Positions 41,812-52,853 of a stretch of 64,000 nucleotides of DNA are shown here, piece after piece. Source of the DNA: Fistulifera solaris (Eukaryota; Bacillariophyta; Bacillariophyceae; Naviculales; Stauroneidaceae); assembly GCA_030295235.1 (NCBI GenBank), contig AP026126.1:372001-436000 (forward strand), written 5' to 3'. A program made the translations under genes and the position numbers. The stretch's first letter is position 1. The number at the start of each line of letters is the position of its first letter. The notes under the pieces are model-generated. The model had not been told where the DNA came from. It worked only from the letters and a program-made list of their open reading frames with translations, and did no database searches.

Positions 41812-44499
41812 ATGATAAACATTTCTGGTTCGACCACGGCATCGAGATATAAGATGGTAACTCGCAACACATTCGTTGGAAAGGTGAAGTCTTCCAAACG
41901 CTTCACAATGCGGATGCCGTTGTGGTTAAGATGGATCATTAGCTGGTTCTTTCTTGTTCCGTCATTACAACCTTCTTTCCTCCAGATAAGTTTCTTCAAT
42001 ACTCTACTACTTCCTACGTACGCAGAAGTCTTGGATGGCCCGGCTAGCTACGCGCGTGGTCAGGAACTCTTCCAACAAGGTGCCTACGAGGAGGCGGCCA
42101 CGGAATTGTGGAAAGCCGTTCTCTTGCACGGAAGTACTCCACCGGAGCAGCAGTACAGCGTACCCGACGTCTTCCAGATATTCATGCAATGTTACAGTAT
42201 TCAGGGGAAAACGGCGGACGGTTTTGCGTTTGTGGCTTCCGAATCCTTTCGTCGGGGACAGATCGATATGGGAAAATCGTACTTGGAACAAGCCTTTGCC
42301 GTAGATGCCAATAGCGCAGCGGCCAAAGCTGTGCGGAACGAATTCCGATCTCTTTTCGAAGTTACAGTGGGCCATGACGAAACATCAGCCAGTCAAGACG
42401 ATCAAAGCTTGAATGCCGACCTCAAGGGCAAGACGCCCGAAGAATTGTACGAAATCGGGTCGTTGCATTTTTCCGAAAAGAACTTTGAAGAATGTGCGGA
42501 TGTCTTTGAAATTTCCTGTCTTCGGTCCGGTGGACAGCTGGGTCCTTCCTGCGTTAACGCAGTGTACTGTCGAATGATGATTTCGGATTACGGATTCAAT
42601 GGAACTCAATTCGAAAAAGATATCGCACGTATCGAAGATTTTACCAGGAAAGAGACGTCTCTCTTTCGCTTAGATTACTCGGGCATGTCTATGAAAGAGC
42701 CCTTTGCTTGGAGAAGGGCAACATCGGTTCATCCTCACATGGTAGGTTGCCAGCAATATCTTGTTTGCGGCGTTTACTGAATAATATCATTAACTCTTGT
42801 ATCTCAATAAACTGGTGCACACAGATGCTTGGGTACCCAGTAGACCCCATGTTCAAACGATACGTTGCTGAATCGTGTGCATTCATGGATGAACCCATGG
42901 CCCGAGCCACAAAAGCAGTGAACAGTCAGCTCCCCCCACTTCCAGATGGTTTGCCGTACGACGTGGATGCCTACCGGGAAACCTTTCGGGAGGAATTTCG
43001 GGATCCGTCGGCAAAGATACGCGTTGGATTTGTGGGCGCCGGTTTTAACTCGAAAGCAGTCATGTATCTTTCGCATGATATGTTTCGCTTTTTCGATTCG
43101 GAACGCTTCGAAATTCATGTTTTCAGCTTCGGCCCGCCGGACCACGAGCTTTTCATTCGCCATAGCATGAGAGGTGTTGATTGGCGAGAACGCGTGAAAG
43201 CAAACGTGGATTATTTCCATGATTGCCAAGGTATGAAAAATGATCATATCGAGGCCGCAAAGTATATTCATGATCACCGAATTCATATTTTGATCGAATG
43301 GGATGGTTACGCAAGACAAGGCGAGAGAGCTCAAGGCCTGTTTGCCTTACGACCCGCACCTCGTAAGTATTTGACATAGTCCAGCGACTGCCGTTGCCTA
43401 ATGTGAAGCACTCATAGACTTTCGTGTCGGAATTGCAGTTCAAATGATCCATCAAGAATACATAGGGACTAGTGGTGGCCTTTTCGTCGACTACCACTTC
43501 ACTGATTTAATAACAACCCCCGTTGAAACTCAAGATCTTTTCGTCGAGAAATTGATTTACATGCCAAATCACTTTTTCAGCAAAGGACATGCATATCAGG
43601 CCGAAGTGAAAAAGCCTACTTACGAATACACTCCGAAAGACGGTGCATATCGACCAGGTACAGGCACACCATCTGAAAACCGATGCCTTGCACCCCTTAA
43701 TGTAGGCCCGTCCAAGCCTTCTTTTGTCTTCTGTAACTTTAATAAAATACTGAAGAACAATCCCGAGACTCTAAGGAGCTGGATCCGAATACTTAGAGAG
43801 GTCCCGGACTCGATGCTGTGCTTGATGGAGAATCCTGACATTGCAATACCATACGTACGGCGATTTATCCACGAAGCAGCCGGAACATCGGATGGGTCCG
43901 ATCCCAATACTTTTGTACCTGGAGACGGAGATGCACTGAATCAGCGTATACACTTTCTTCCGTGGGAAAAAAATCCTTTTGTTCATCAGATGCGAAATCA
44001 AGACTTTTGCAATGTAATGCTTGATTCACATCCTTACAATGGACATACGGTTGCCCAGGATGCTCTTTATGGTGGAGTGCCTATTGTCACTCGAAGCGAC
44101 GGCAAAGACATGAGTTCTCGCGTTACAACTTCCGGAAATATTGTGCTCGGAATTGAGGAGTTGAATGCGTACGGTGGTTCTGTGGACTACGAAAATATCG
44201 CAATACAATTAGGAACAAATTTCACGAAGTACGATGGCATCAGAAAGAAGTTAATAGCTTCAGCACTCCAGCGTAACCCTATGCATCCATATTGGGATGT
44301 GGCGCGGTATGTAAAGAACTTTGAGACAGGGCTGTACACGGCATGGTCAAATTTTCTAGAAGGAAACCTCCCGCGTCATATTTTTGTTGATGAGGGCGAA
44401 CAAGCTACGAAAGGGACCTACGACGAAGAAATAGTGGCAAACCCACCACAAGGAAAATCGAAAAGGAAAGAAACTAGAGCTAACAAAGACGAATTATAA
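41812..44499 (+). CDS. OGT: O-GlcNAc-transferase-like (GT41) protein with predicted signal sequence, three exons
   Basis: Exons 41812-42741, 42825-43362 and 43439-44499 join in frame (842 residues), removing introns of 83 and 76 nt with GTAGGT and GTAAGT donors. The N-terminus has a hydrophobic stretch (LWLRWIISWFFLVPSLQPSF) then TPR-like helices (YARGQELFQQGAYEEAATEL and following). The GT41 domain begins KIRVGFVGAGFNSKAVMYLS and includes HILIEWDGYA, ALRPAP then MIHQEYIGTSGGLFVDYHF, EKLIYMPNHFF, and the UDP-GlcNAc-binding HPYNGHTVAQDALYGGVPIV. GT41 enzymes add GlcNAc (SEC/OGT) or fucose (SPY) to Ser/Thr of nucleocytoplasmic proteins; a secretory N-terminus is unusual. The C-terminus is Lys/Glu-rich. 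Donor specificity is not determined. Confidence 0.85.
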
Positions 44500-44533
44500 G
44501 AAACCACGTTATCATCATCACCTTTCCAGCGTG

Positions 44534-47416
44534 CTACCCTGAAGTGTCCATTTTACCAAGAACGTCTCCGCTCTCTGTCTCGATGACATCGTACATTTTG
44601 CCCTCCAAAGGAATTGCATCTTTGCCCGTGGCAAAAAGCTTTTTTCTGTCCATGATCTTCTCAAATTCTTCATCTGAAATTGCAATGTTTTCAATATCTC
44701 CGCCTCTCGCCTCCAGATCCCTGATATCGCTCTGCAACAACGACTGAAGACCCTCCACATCAATGTCGCCACCAGACCGGCGGCCAGCTTTCTTAAAGTC
44801 TCCACCGGCAATAGTCATTCTCTCAAGTTTCTTCTTTGATATCTGCTTCTCCATCATTTCAATATCAACCGAATTAGCTGTAATTAGACGGTAAACAGCA
44901 ACCGGACGGGTCTGGCCAATGCGATGACATCCTGCAAACAACTTTGTTAGAAACGAAAGCAGATCAAATCAAAACAAGTGACAGCATCGCTTTACTTACT
45001 GTCCATTGCTTGAGAATCAGCAAACTAAGAATTCGCAGTCAGAATGTGAGGTATGCTGATATTCGGAACGAGTGAATATGCAATTAGTCGTCTCCAATAA
45101 AACTCACCGGGTTCCAGTCACTATCAAAAATGATGCAAGTGTCTGCAGCGGTCAAGTTAATGCCCAAACCACCAGCACGTGTGCTCAACAGAAACACAAA
45201 AAGACGGTCGTCTGCTGTATTCCTTTTCCCGTTGTCCAGGTATTTCTCAGCATTGAACTTATCCATTTGCCTTTGGCGCTCGTTAATTTCCGTTGACCCA
45301 TCAATGCGACAATAACTCCATTTCCTGAAGCGCAAGTAGTCTTCCATAACGTTCAGCACGCTGGTCATTTGACTAAAAATGAGGACTTGGTGGCCATCTT
45401 TGAAAAGACGATCAAGCATGCGGTCGAGAAGAGCAAATTTACCCGACGCCCGGACCAGAAGCTGAGGGTGAACTGTTCCGATGTGAGACCCGGTAGCCGG
45501 GTCGATAGGCTCTCCGAAGAGAAACGGGTGGCTATCAACAAGAAAAGGCAACAAAGTTAGAACAAGTCAGTTCTCAAGAAAGTTCACAAAGAAGAAACAC
45601 TCACTTGATATTCTTGCGGTGATTCATCATTTTATTTGTCTGGCTCAAGGTGCGACCTGATTCTATCCCTTGCTGGATAAGAGAGTCACGCAAAGTTCCT
45701 TTCTCGATTAAATCAGCGTATCCTTCCTGAAGCTTCGAGATCCCGGAATAGACAATAACCTCTTTCTTTGGGGGCATTTCTTTCAAAACATCTGTCTTGA
45801 TACGGCGAAGCAAAAACGGCCGAAGGATAGAGTGGAGTTTTGTTACAGTTTGATTCTTTCTCTGCTCAAGTAAAATTGTCTCTTCCTTGGTTGCTCCCTG
45901 ATTCTTCTGACCAATATTCTTGAAACCAAACCAAGACTGAAACACCGAAAGATCGTCGAAGATCTGAGGATTGACGAAATTCAAAAGGCTCCAAAGTTCA
46001 TCAAGTGAGTTTTGAATGGGTGTTCCTGTAAGTAGGAGTCTGTTTCCAGCTTTGAGACGCTTGAGGGATGATATCAAAGTGCATCTGTGGTTCTTTAGAC
46101 GATGGCCTTCGTCCACGATGAGGTAAGTGAACTCGGAAAGTTTTTCCAGTCTGGCTTGATCTCGAATGGCAACCTCGTATGATGTGACAATGAAAGGGTA
46201 GTCAGAATTGCGCCTCAATTTTGGATTCATTGGACCCTTGAACATGGCTTCGCGCTCGGCGTTATTACCATGGTATCGAATCACAGGTTGAGTCGGCAGC
46301 CATTTTTCGAACTCCCGAACCCAATTCGGCAGCGTAGCCAGAGGAGCAACAATCAAAAATGGTCCAGAGACTTTCTGTGTCAGCAAATGTGCAATAAGTG
46401 CCACACATTGAACTGTTTTACCGAGACCCATTTCTGTAACGCGGTGAAAATAAATTGTGAGCGCCGACTGAGCAATCATTTAGCAACATTCAAAAGACAA
46501 GCTGTGCAACGTACCATCTGCCAAGATCCCCGAAACACCATTCTCAAAAAGCGAAGCCAGCCAACGGACACCCTCAAGCTGGTAATCTTTGAGAACGCAA
46601 TCGCTTGCGAGGTTTGGAGGTTGAATGAAGACGGCCTTGTCTAGCGCAGCTAGCTTCGCTTTCTTTGTAGCACCTTTACCGTCGTCGCTGCCTTTGCGTT
46701 TGTTCTTCTTCTCCATTTTGGCAAGCGTTTTTCGTGCTTGATCTGCCATGGCCGACTGCAGATCGTCGAGATCACGAGCAATGAAGTTTGAATATTCGTG
46801 CGCTTTGGAGAGAAGAAAATCAAGCTGATTCGCCTAAGGGTAATGAGACGCATGTCAGTTTTAGAAAAGACAGTCAAACACAAATCAATCTGTTGAAACC
46901 TTCAACACCACTGACGTATTTTACAATGCACAGCTGGTCAAACTCCAATGTATCGCCAAGCAAAACATCCCTCCAGCGAAACAAGTCGATAAGAAACGTC
47001 ACGTACTCTTTGGTGGATGTGAGGAGCTTCCGAGGTTCCGTCTTTCTTCTCATCCGCATCACCTTGTAACGACGCGTTTTTTTCACCGTCCGATTCCTGC
47101 TCCGAGTCCGAAGCTTGCACTTGTCCGTCTTCCAATGCTTTTTGGAGAAGCTTCGGCGCCGCGTGAACATCCTTGGGCTGAGATGGGAGTGACGGCGAAG
47201 AGAGAAGGCGCGTTTCTTCTTCTTTTCCAAGTTCGTGAAAAGCTCGTCTTCTTCATCGGCTCCTTCCTCCTTCTCTTCTACTGGATCTTCAATTTCATCT
47301 TCTTCGGGCGTCAAAGCCGAAACCGGGTTATCCAGCATTGGCTTGGGTTCTTCCAAGTCCTTGGCTTCGGTCACTTCCGGAGGGAAATTGGCGGAAGAAT
47401 TTTCGAGAGTCGTCAT
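44534..47416 (-). CDS. HELLS: SNF2-family chromatin remodeller, DDM1/HELLS (LSH) type, six exons, one apparent frameshift
   Basis: DDM1/LSH remodellers use ATP to move nucleosomes and support DNA methylation and transposon silencing. Motifs: DYQLEGVRWLASLFENG, DEMGLGKT (motif I), DEGHRLKNHRC (motif II with DEGH, as in DDM1/LSH), LLLTGTPIQNSLDELWSLLN, STRAGGLGINLTAAD and QAMDRCHRIGQTRPV (motif VI). Exons: 47416-47007, 46833-46515, 46433-45605, 45531-45108, 45024-45000 and 44931-44534. Introns are 173, 81, 73, 83 and 68 nt. The fifth exon is only 25 nt and supplies FADSQAMD. Exon 1 is acidic (EDEIEDPVEEKEEGADEEDE) and needs one more A at the A4 run (plus 47223-47226) to continue KEEETRLLSSPSLPS. 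The N-terminal 5' splice choice is less sure than the others. The gene is tail-to-tail with the OGT-like gene, 34 bp apart. Confidence 0.88.
45000..45024 (-). other. 25-nt micro-exon of the DDM1/HELLS gene
   Basis: Between an 83-nt intron (45107-45025, ends TTCTTAG) and a 68-nt intron (44999-44932, starts GTAAGT), these 25 bases give FADSQAMD plus the first base of Arg. They complete helicase motif VI (QAMDRCHRIGQ), which is otherwise incomplete. Confidence 0.8.
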
Positions 47417-47842
47417 GGTTTGTGCTAGTTATGTTTGCGACGTGAAAAATCGAGAAAGAAAAAGAGCTCGAGTTTAAAAGCAATAGATGGGGTACGTGTC
47501 CGCCTCCGTTAATACTTTTTGTGGTGTTTGCGCGGAGGGATGAGAGAAAGCGCAACGCGATGGGAAATGAAGAAAAAAAGTCGTCAGGAGAAAGGACGGG
47601 AAAATGGTCCACTAAAGACGGTACAGTCATTTTGGCGCGCTTTCCTCCTCGTCGCCGGCCGCGCAGAACGAGCAAGCAACGAGTGCCGGATTTACTCTCA
47701 TGACTCGAGCAAGACTCGAGCGTTCCCAAAATGACTATGGGCCTCAGACTCAGCACGATTCTCGAGGCACGATTAGCCCAACAGTTATATTCTCCTTGTC
47801 TGCAGCAATCAGCACAGTAATATTCATTCCTAGTCTGTCTAT
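47417..47842. other. Upstream spacer of the remodeller gene
   Basis: About 430 bp, purine-rich on the plus strand (47440-47600). Two overlapping plus-strand frames at 47519-47734 have no domain. Confidence 0.4.
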
Positions 47843-48103
47843 TCATATTTCTAAATCAGACACATAAGGATTCTCTTCCACGTCCGCTGCCACATCTACG
47901 GCTACCGGGGCTCCATGGGCTTTCTTCGCTTGCAGTCCTGGAAAATTCTCATTCTCTTGACACACGGTGTTCAATCTCGCCACACTCGAGCCAGCCACAA
48001 TGCCATTATAGCCCGTCGAACAGTATTTTTAAGCAGCCTTTGTGCAACAATCTTCAAAACTCGGTCCAGTGCCCATGAGTTTCAGGGCAAGCTTATGCGC
48101 CAT
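47843..48103 (-). pseudogene. Possible decayed or misread small gene with in-frame TAA
   Basis: From the Met at 48103 the frame reads MAHKLALKLMGTGPSFEDCC then TKAA, a TAA stop at 48029-48031, and in the same frame continues KYCSTGYNGIVAGSSVARLN to the TGA at 47843, with an acidic tail ADVEENPYVSDLEI. Both halves look coding and are in one frame, so the stop is either a real lesion, a base error, or part of an unrecognised intron. No family is recognised. Confidence 0.3.
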
Positions 48104-48192
48104 CGCCAGAAGCGTGTATTTGCGACGCAAATGAAACACAAAAAATTAGGGGTACAAAATCCATCCTTATCGTGATTCTTCACAATGTCAAT

Positions 48193-48474
48193 CTAGTTCC
48201 TCTCTCCGCCATTTACGTGTGCCAAGTCAGCGATCCGGCGAATCAAACATTCCCATTTCTTGTACTCCGTCGCGTTCCATGGTGACTGCATAAGCAAGAG
48301 TTCCGATCGTTTCAGGTGAAGGTTCTCCTCTACTTCTGGCACAGCGCTCTTGCGCGTCCGACGTCGCTTGGGAGCAGGCTTTTTAACCTTTGCGATGAAT
48401 GGGGAGAGCTTCCTTGGCAGGGCTTTCACCCGTCCTAGGTCGTTTTTGTGAAGCAAGACCAGCTGCCTATCCAC
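48193..48474 (-). CDS. Hypothetical basic protein or terminal exon, about 93 aa
   Basis: The open frame contains a very basic middle (PFIAKVKKPAPKRRRTRKSA) and a helix-like C-terminus (KRSELLLMQSPWNATEYKKW). The frame opens after a TAA upstream and has only a GTG/Leu-type start, so it may be the last exon of a longer gene or a fragment. The family is not recognised. Confidence 0.3.
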   Translation of the reverse strand: MDRQLVLLHKNDLGRVKALPRKLSPFIAKVKKPAPKRRRTRKSAVPEVEENLHLKRSELLLMQSPWNATEYKKWECLIRRIADLAHVNGGERN

Positions 48475-49225
48475 GAGAGTACAGCCCTCTTTCGGTCTTT
48501 CTACTTAAGTTCTAGACTCTGTAATGTTTGTTAGCCCTGTCACGATAGATCAACATACCACTGTGGTCTCTGTCGAAATTTTGCTGGGTATCTTTGTGCA
48601 TGTAGTGCTAATGCTGCGAAAAGTTCTCAAGATTATATCGATCAGCATCTTTTTGTTCTTGCTGCCCGTCTTCATGTTCATCCTTTCCACGGCCTCACAG
48701 CAGGTTTGACCGAAAGCCACCGAATTTGCAATTCACTACGGAGTATTTTGCAATGCAATGTGGAGAAATCGCTGTGCTATCCAAGCACATGTTTTGTGCT
48801 TCACCGTGTTGTAGTTGTACTTGAAATACCTTATACCACTCAATATTCGTCATTTGATAACAATTTGATGAGGATGAAAGTCGTACTACGCTATCAAATT
48901 TGATGAAGAAGGTTGTTCTCCTGCATGTTCATACTTCTCGGTGTGTGTGTGTGTTGCGTTAAAACGCGTGCTTTTCCGCCGATGAGGCAAGGATGAGGCA
49001 GGCACTACTGACGTCACGAAGACGTTTCGAATAATTATTTTAACGGCGAAGCTGTCCGACCGCGATTCGGAACATCTATTTGAAAAATAATGTATAGCGG
49101 ACATTGTAGTCTTGGTTTTTTCTGTGCCTTTCCGTTGTTTCGCTTGCTTCTCAAGCGGTGCGTACAATGCAGCCACCATTGTTCAACTAATTCGATCCTA
49201 CACCTATCTTCGTGTATTAAATATC
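48475..49225. other. Spacer upstream of TSPO
   Basis: About 750 bp. Contains a short GT microsatellite (about 48941-48955), a full TGACGTCA palindrome at 49009-49016, and a plus-strand hydrophobic frame (48524-48709) of doubtful reality. Confidence 0.5.
49009..49016. promoter_or_regulatory. TGACGTCA palindrome (CRE-type bZIP site) upstream of TSPO
   Basis: A perfect cAMP-response-element octamer about 210 bp before the proposed TSPO start. TGACGT elements are known CO2/cAMP-responsive sites in diatom carbonic-anhydrase promoters; a role here is inference from the motif alone. Confidence 0.35.
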
Positions 49226-49939
49226 ATGACAACGCATAGGATGTGCCGCTACCTAAGGTTATGGCTGTTACTGGTAGTCGCATGCTTCGCTTTAAGACAT
49301 GTCAAAGCCTTGTCAAATTCGCACCATATCCGGACGAAATATCGGTTCTCGTCAGCTCCTAGCTCGAGAAAAACAGCACTTCATTCGGTTTCTGTACCGA
49401 AAGCTACTATCATTTCAACGGTGGTTCATGTGATTGGTGGCGTGACGGGAACACCCACTGTCCTACAAGGCACACAAAAGGGTGGGTGGTATCGACGCAT
49501 CGGTCTACCCACTTGGACGCCCCCCGATCGAGTCTTTGGTCCAGTCTGGACTCTTCTTTACTCATTGATGGGCGTAGCATTCTCTCGTGTTGGTCGCGCC
49601 ACCGGATTCGGCTCGCCCGTTGCCTTATTGTGGCTGTTTCATTACGCATTGAATCTATCGTGGGCACCCGTGTTTTTCGGTAGGCAGCGACTTCGCCTGG
49701 CTTTGTTTATCAACTGGAGTTTGCTCGCGACTCTGAGTGCCATTATTCCTTGGTACTGGAAAATTGATTGCTTGGCTGGCGCGCTGCTAATCCCATACGC
49801 GGCATGGCTCCTGTTTGCCACCGCATTGAATGCGGAGATATGTCGGCTGAACCCCACAGTCAATGGTTACAATGAAGCCAAGTTTCAGGCAGGTCTATTA
49901 AATCTACAGAAGAAGGCAGCCGCTTTTGCCGACTCGTAG
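49226..49939 (+). CDS. TSPO: TspO/MBR (TSPO) family membrane protein
   Basis: Five-helix tryptophan-rich membrane protein that binds porphyrins and cholesterol-like ligands and is linked to stress and tetrapyrrole homeostasis. Family motifs: GWYRRIGLPTWTPPDRVFGP with VWTLLYSLMGVA, FHYALNLSWAPVFFGRQRLR and LIPYAAWLLFATALNAEI. The start Met at 49226 gives MTTHRMCRYLRLWLLLVVAC, a signal-peptide-like stretch, followed by a Ser/Arg/Thr-rich region (ALSNSHHIRTKYRFSSAPSS) that could be a transit peptide. Plastid or mitochondrial membrane is plausible; the sequence lacks a clean A-F motif. Sequence between 49112 and 49226 is open but not protein-like. The C-terminus has a short helix (LLNLQKKAAAFADS). 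Confidence 0.88.
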   Translation: MTTHRMCRYLRLWLLLVVACFALRHVKALSNSHHIRTKYRFSSAPSSRKTALHSVSVPKATIISTVVHVIGGVTGTPTVLQGTQKGGWYRRIGLPTWTPPDRVFGPVWTLLYSLMGVAFSRVGRATGFGSPVALLWLFHYALNLSWAPVFFGRQRLRLALFINWSLLATLSAIIPWYWKIDCLAGALLIPYAAWLLFATALNAEICRLNPTVNGYNEAKFQAGLLNLQKKAAAFADS

Positions 49940-50359
49940 AAGAGACTTGGTAGTCTTCTGGCTGCATGTGCTCACAAACGGCTTTATCATTCCACTAAAA
50001 ATTCAGATCCTTTCGTGCGCAATTCCATTTGTAGCAATGCACAGATTGCCAACAACATCCAGTAAAGAGATCAATCATGAAAGGGAAACTGGTCCGCGCC
50101 GTGGCGAAAAGTGAACCTCGCGTATACATAGGCAATCGTCAATCGTCAATCGTGACTCCACACGAATCACATCCAGTCACGACAAGAAGGTGTCATACTC
50201 TTCTTTCCGTTGATGATTTTTCGAAACCCGGAAAGACAAAAGTTAATTTGGCGAAAGTAGCACTTCGATTGAAATCCACTCACGCACAAAATCAAAACAA
50301 TAAGCCGTTTTATTCGTCGCCATTCATCTTCTCTGTTACTTTCATTGGTAGCTTTCATC
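49940..50359. other. Intergenic spacer
   Basis: 420 bp between two plus-strand genes; no gene or clear element seen. Confidence 0.4.
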
Positions 50360-52109
50360 ATGGATTCTTCAAAACGCGTCAAACTCTCCCCGGACATGGA
50401 AGCTGGAGACGAAGCCTTGCAGCAGGCTGTCAAAGCTATCAACGATGGAGAGCACTTTTTCGATGTGACTATCATTTGCACTACGGATGATTATCAAGCG
50501 GCCTATTGGATGGATCTATTGTCTCAGAGCAGCAAGTCTATGGTCCTGGCTGTTTCAGAAGACTGGTCTTCTTCGGGTGGAGCAGGAAACGGTCTTGGAA
50601 CTCTTTACGCGTGGCAAAAGCCTGTGCGCTGGCCAAGTCGAAATTTGGTACGGACTTGGCGGCCGGCCTCCGCGATGGCAGCCTTTCTACATCGCTCTAC
50701 CATACAGCTGGCAAAGGGACCCGAATGGCTCCACTTCCAGCTTCGGAAAGTAACAACAAGCCCGGTGTGGTAAGTATAAAGCACAGCGGTTTCCTCACTA
50801 ATGCTTTTACCGCCTCTCGTTCTAACCCTGGCACGTCGCTACGGTTGTTCCTGATATCTAGAAATTACCCTTCCCTCTGAAACTACCGGATGGTTCGGTA
50901 CGACCCATTACTGTTTTGGAATGCGTCTTGCGTCAAACGGGTATCTATGCTCGTAAGGGTCGTCTGTCGGTGTTCTGGGGCGACCAGGTGTTCCTTCCTA
51001 CCGCACCCTTCCACGTCGAGCCGACACACCATGCTGATATTCTGTGCACGCTGCTAGGCGACACCGCCCCCACTGCCGAAGAGTGGAAAGCTCAAGGACT
51101 GGATAAGTACGGAGTAATCGCCGTGTTGGGACAGGAAGATGGAAAAGTGGAAGCTGCTCAGGTGGAAAAGGTTTCGCAAGAGACGGCAGTCAAGATGTTG
51201 AGTGGAATTCCCGGCTCGCTCAAACAAGTCGGTCCCAGTTTGGGATCTTTCTCCGTTTCGGCTGCCATTCTTGAAGCATTGGAAGCTGAATTTGCGCCCG
51301 AATTGAGTGCCAAAACCGGAAAATTGGATACCGACCCGCATTTTTGGATGCCATTGACACTGCCGCTGGACTCGTACATTCAGCTTATGGATCAAAAGGG
51401 AACATCTGCAGAAGAATCAACCCAGCACTACGAACGAATGAGCAAGATGAAAGCAGCGTTCCTCGAGAAGACAGCCAGTGATGGTCTAGGTCTATTTGGA
51501 GCTGTCGACGTTGGAAAAGGCGCTTGTTGGTGGGACTATGGTCAGTTGAAACTTTACAGCAAGAACGCCTCTTTGCTGCTGGCTCCCGATTCGGATCCTT
51601 CCGCAAGTTTGTTGCGCCAATTTCTTGGGTTGGGAGAGGACAAAGCTCTTGGGTCAATCTGCGCCAGTGGAAGTGAAGTCGATGATAAATCGTACATTAT
51701 TGCTTCCAAACTCGGAGCGACCTCCAAGATCGCGTCTTCACTCGTCGCTGGGGTTGTCTGTCCGAACTTGGAGTGCGATGGTGCCATTGTAGTGAACTGC
51801 ACCGCCAAATCGATCAAGGCAGGCAATGGGGCGATTCTTTACAACCTCATGAGCGAAGGTGAAATTGTGGTTGAAGCAGGACATGTTGAGGTCGGACTTG
51901 CTGAAATCAAGGATGGGAACGTCAACTTTGACTCTGTTTTGAAGAGCCGTCTCGATATTGATGGTGGAGATGCCTGGAAAGTGAAGTTGGACATGAACAA
52001 TTTGTCTTTTGAGGACGTGCACACGAAGAACAAAAATGCAGATATCACGATTATCGCTTCGAAACGTAAGGAAATGGCCGATAAAATCGCTTTATCTTTA
52101 GGTCTTTGA
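50360..52109 (+). CDS. Nucleotide-sugar pyrophosphorylase-like protein with left-handed beta-helix, two exons, one apparent frameshift
   Basis: The Met at 50360 starts MDSSKRVKLSPDMEAGDEAL. The nucleotidyltransferase signature is HTAGKGTRMAPLPASESNNK-PGV (equivalent to the GxGTR..P..KP loop that binds NTP). A 92-nt intron (50770-50861, GTAAGT to ATCTAG) is removed, giving PGV-KLPFPLKLPDGSVRP, then TVLECVLRQTGIYARKGR and SVFWGDQVFLP. The C-terminal part (about residues 390-480) has repeated hexapeptide-like turns (KLGATSKIASSLVAGVVCPN, SIKAGNGAILYNLM), as in left-handed beta-helix domains. The first frame breaks at the A4 run 50616-50619; one more A gives YAWQK-ACALAKSKFGTDLA. The reaction is probably sugar-1-phosphate plus NTP to NDP-sugar; the sugar is unknown. 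Confidence 0.7.
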
Positions 52110-52244
52110 GTAAGAAAATATGATAAAAATAGAGATTATTTGAAACGTCGCTAATAATTTACTACAATGTAGGTTCGCTTAGAAAAATGATGGAACATCA
52201 CGTCGTAAGATCAAAAGCATTTCTTACGTAAATCACCTCGTGAA

Positions 52245-52853
52245 TCATCCAACAGTTCTGTCGAGGAGGTCTGCGCTCTTTTGAAGCGTCCACAGAAAAC
52301 GACGTTCGTCTTTTTGCTCGGTTGAAATCGCATCCATCAAGACAGTCCGCATCGCCCCTCTTGTTGCCGTCCCAGCGATTTCGGGACCAACGGACACAAT
52401 GGTATAGTCATTGCAGTTCACCAGATATCCAAACACGGGATTGGTAGCGTATTCTCGAAAGCGCTCCAGTGACCCACCGAGAGCCGCCCGACAACGGTCC
52501 AAAGAAAAATGAAAGCAAACTTCGAGGCCGGCATCTTTGGAATCGACGAGGACCGACATGCAGGAATGAACAACATCCAAAGCATCCAAGCTCGGATCGG
52601 GTTGCGGTAAAAAGTCGCTGTATTCAAAACGGCGACTCTCGGGATTGGCGTTGGACGACTCTAACGAATGTCTGGATAAAAGGGAATCGGTGTGTTGAAT
52701 TTTGTGATTGCGAGGTACAAAGGCCTCCGACAGTGGTATCCACCTGTTGAGAACAAGTAATGTGATTGCTGCGAGCAATTTTCTTCGTCGAACAATGTTT
52801 ATCGGAATTGACACGCTCGAGACCATGATCTCATGAAAACACGGCGAGCTCAT
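52245..52853 (-). CDS. Putative plastid-targeted protein of unknown function
   Basis: N-terminus is a bipartite presequence: MVSSVSIPINIVRRRKLLAA, hydrophobic ITLLVLNRWIPLSEA, then FVPRNHK. The A-F junction in LSEA-FVP matches the ASAFAP-type motif that directs proteins through the four-membrane diatom plastid. The mature part (from about residue 70) has a compact domain: LDALDVVHSCMSVLVDSKDA, ALGGSLERFREYATNPVFGY and ERRFLWTLQKSADL, reminiscent of the DUF4864-type fold found in plastid proteins, though I am not sure of this. A Met at 52826 is an alternative start. Convergent with the nucleotidyltransferase-like gene. Confidence 0.65.
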   Translation of the reverse strand: MSSPCFHEIMVSSVSIPINIVRRRKLLAAITLLVLNRWIPLSEAFVPRNHKIQHTDSLLSRHSLESSNANPESRRFEYSDFLPQPDPSLDALDVVHSCMSVLVDSKDAGLEVCFHFSLDRCRAALGGSLERFREYATNPVFGYLVNCNDYTIVSVGPEIAGTATRGAMRTVLMDAISTEQKDERRFLWTLQKSADLLDRTVG

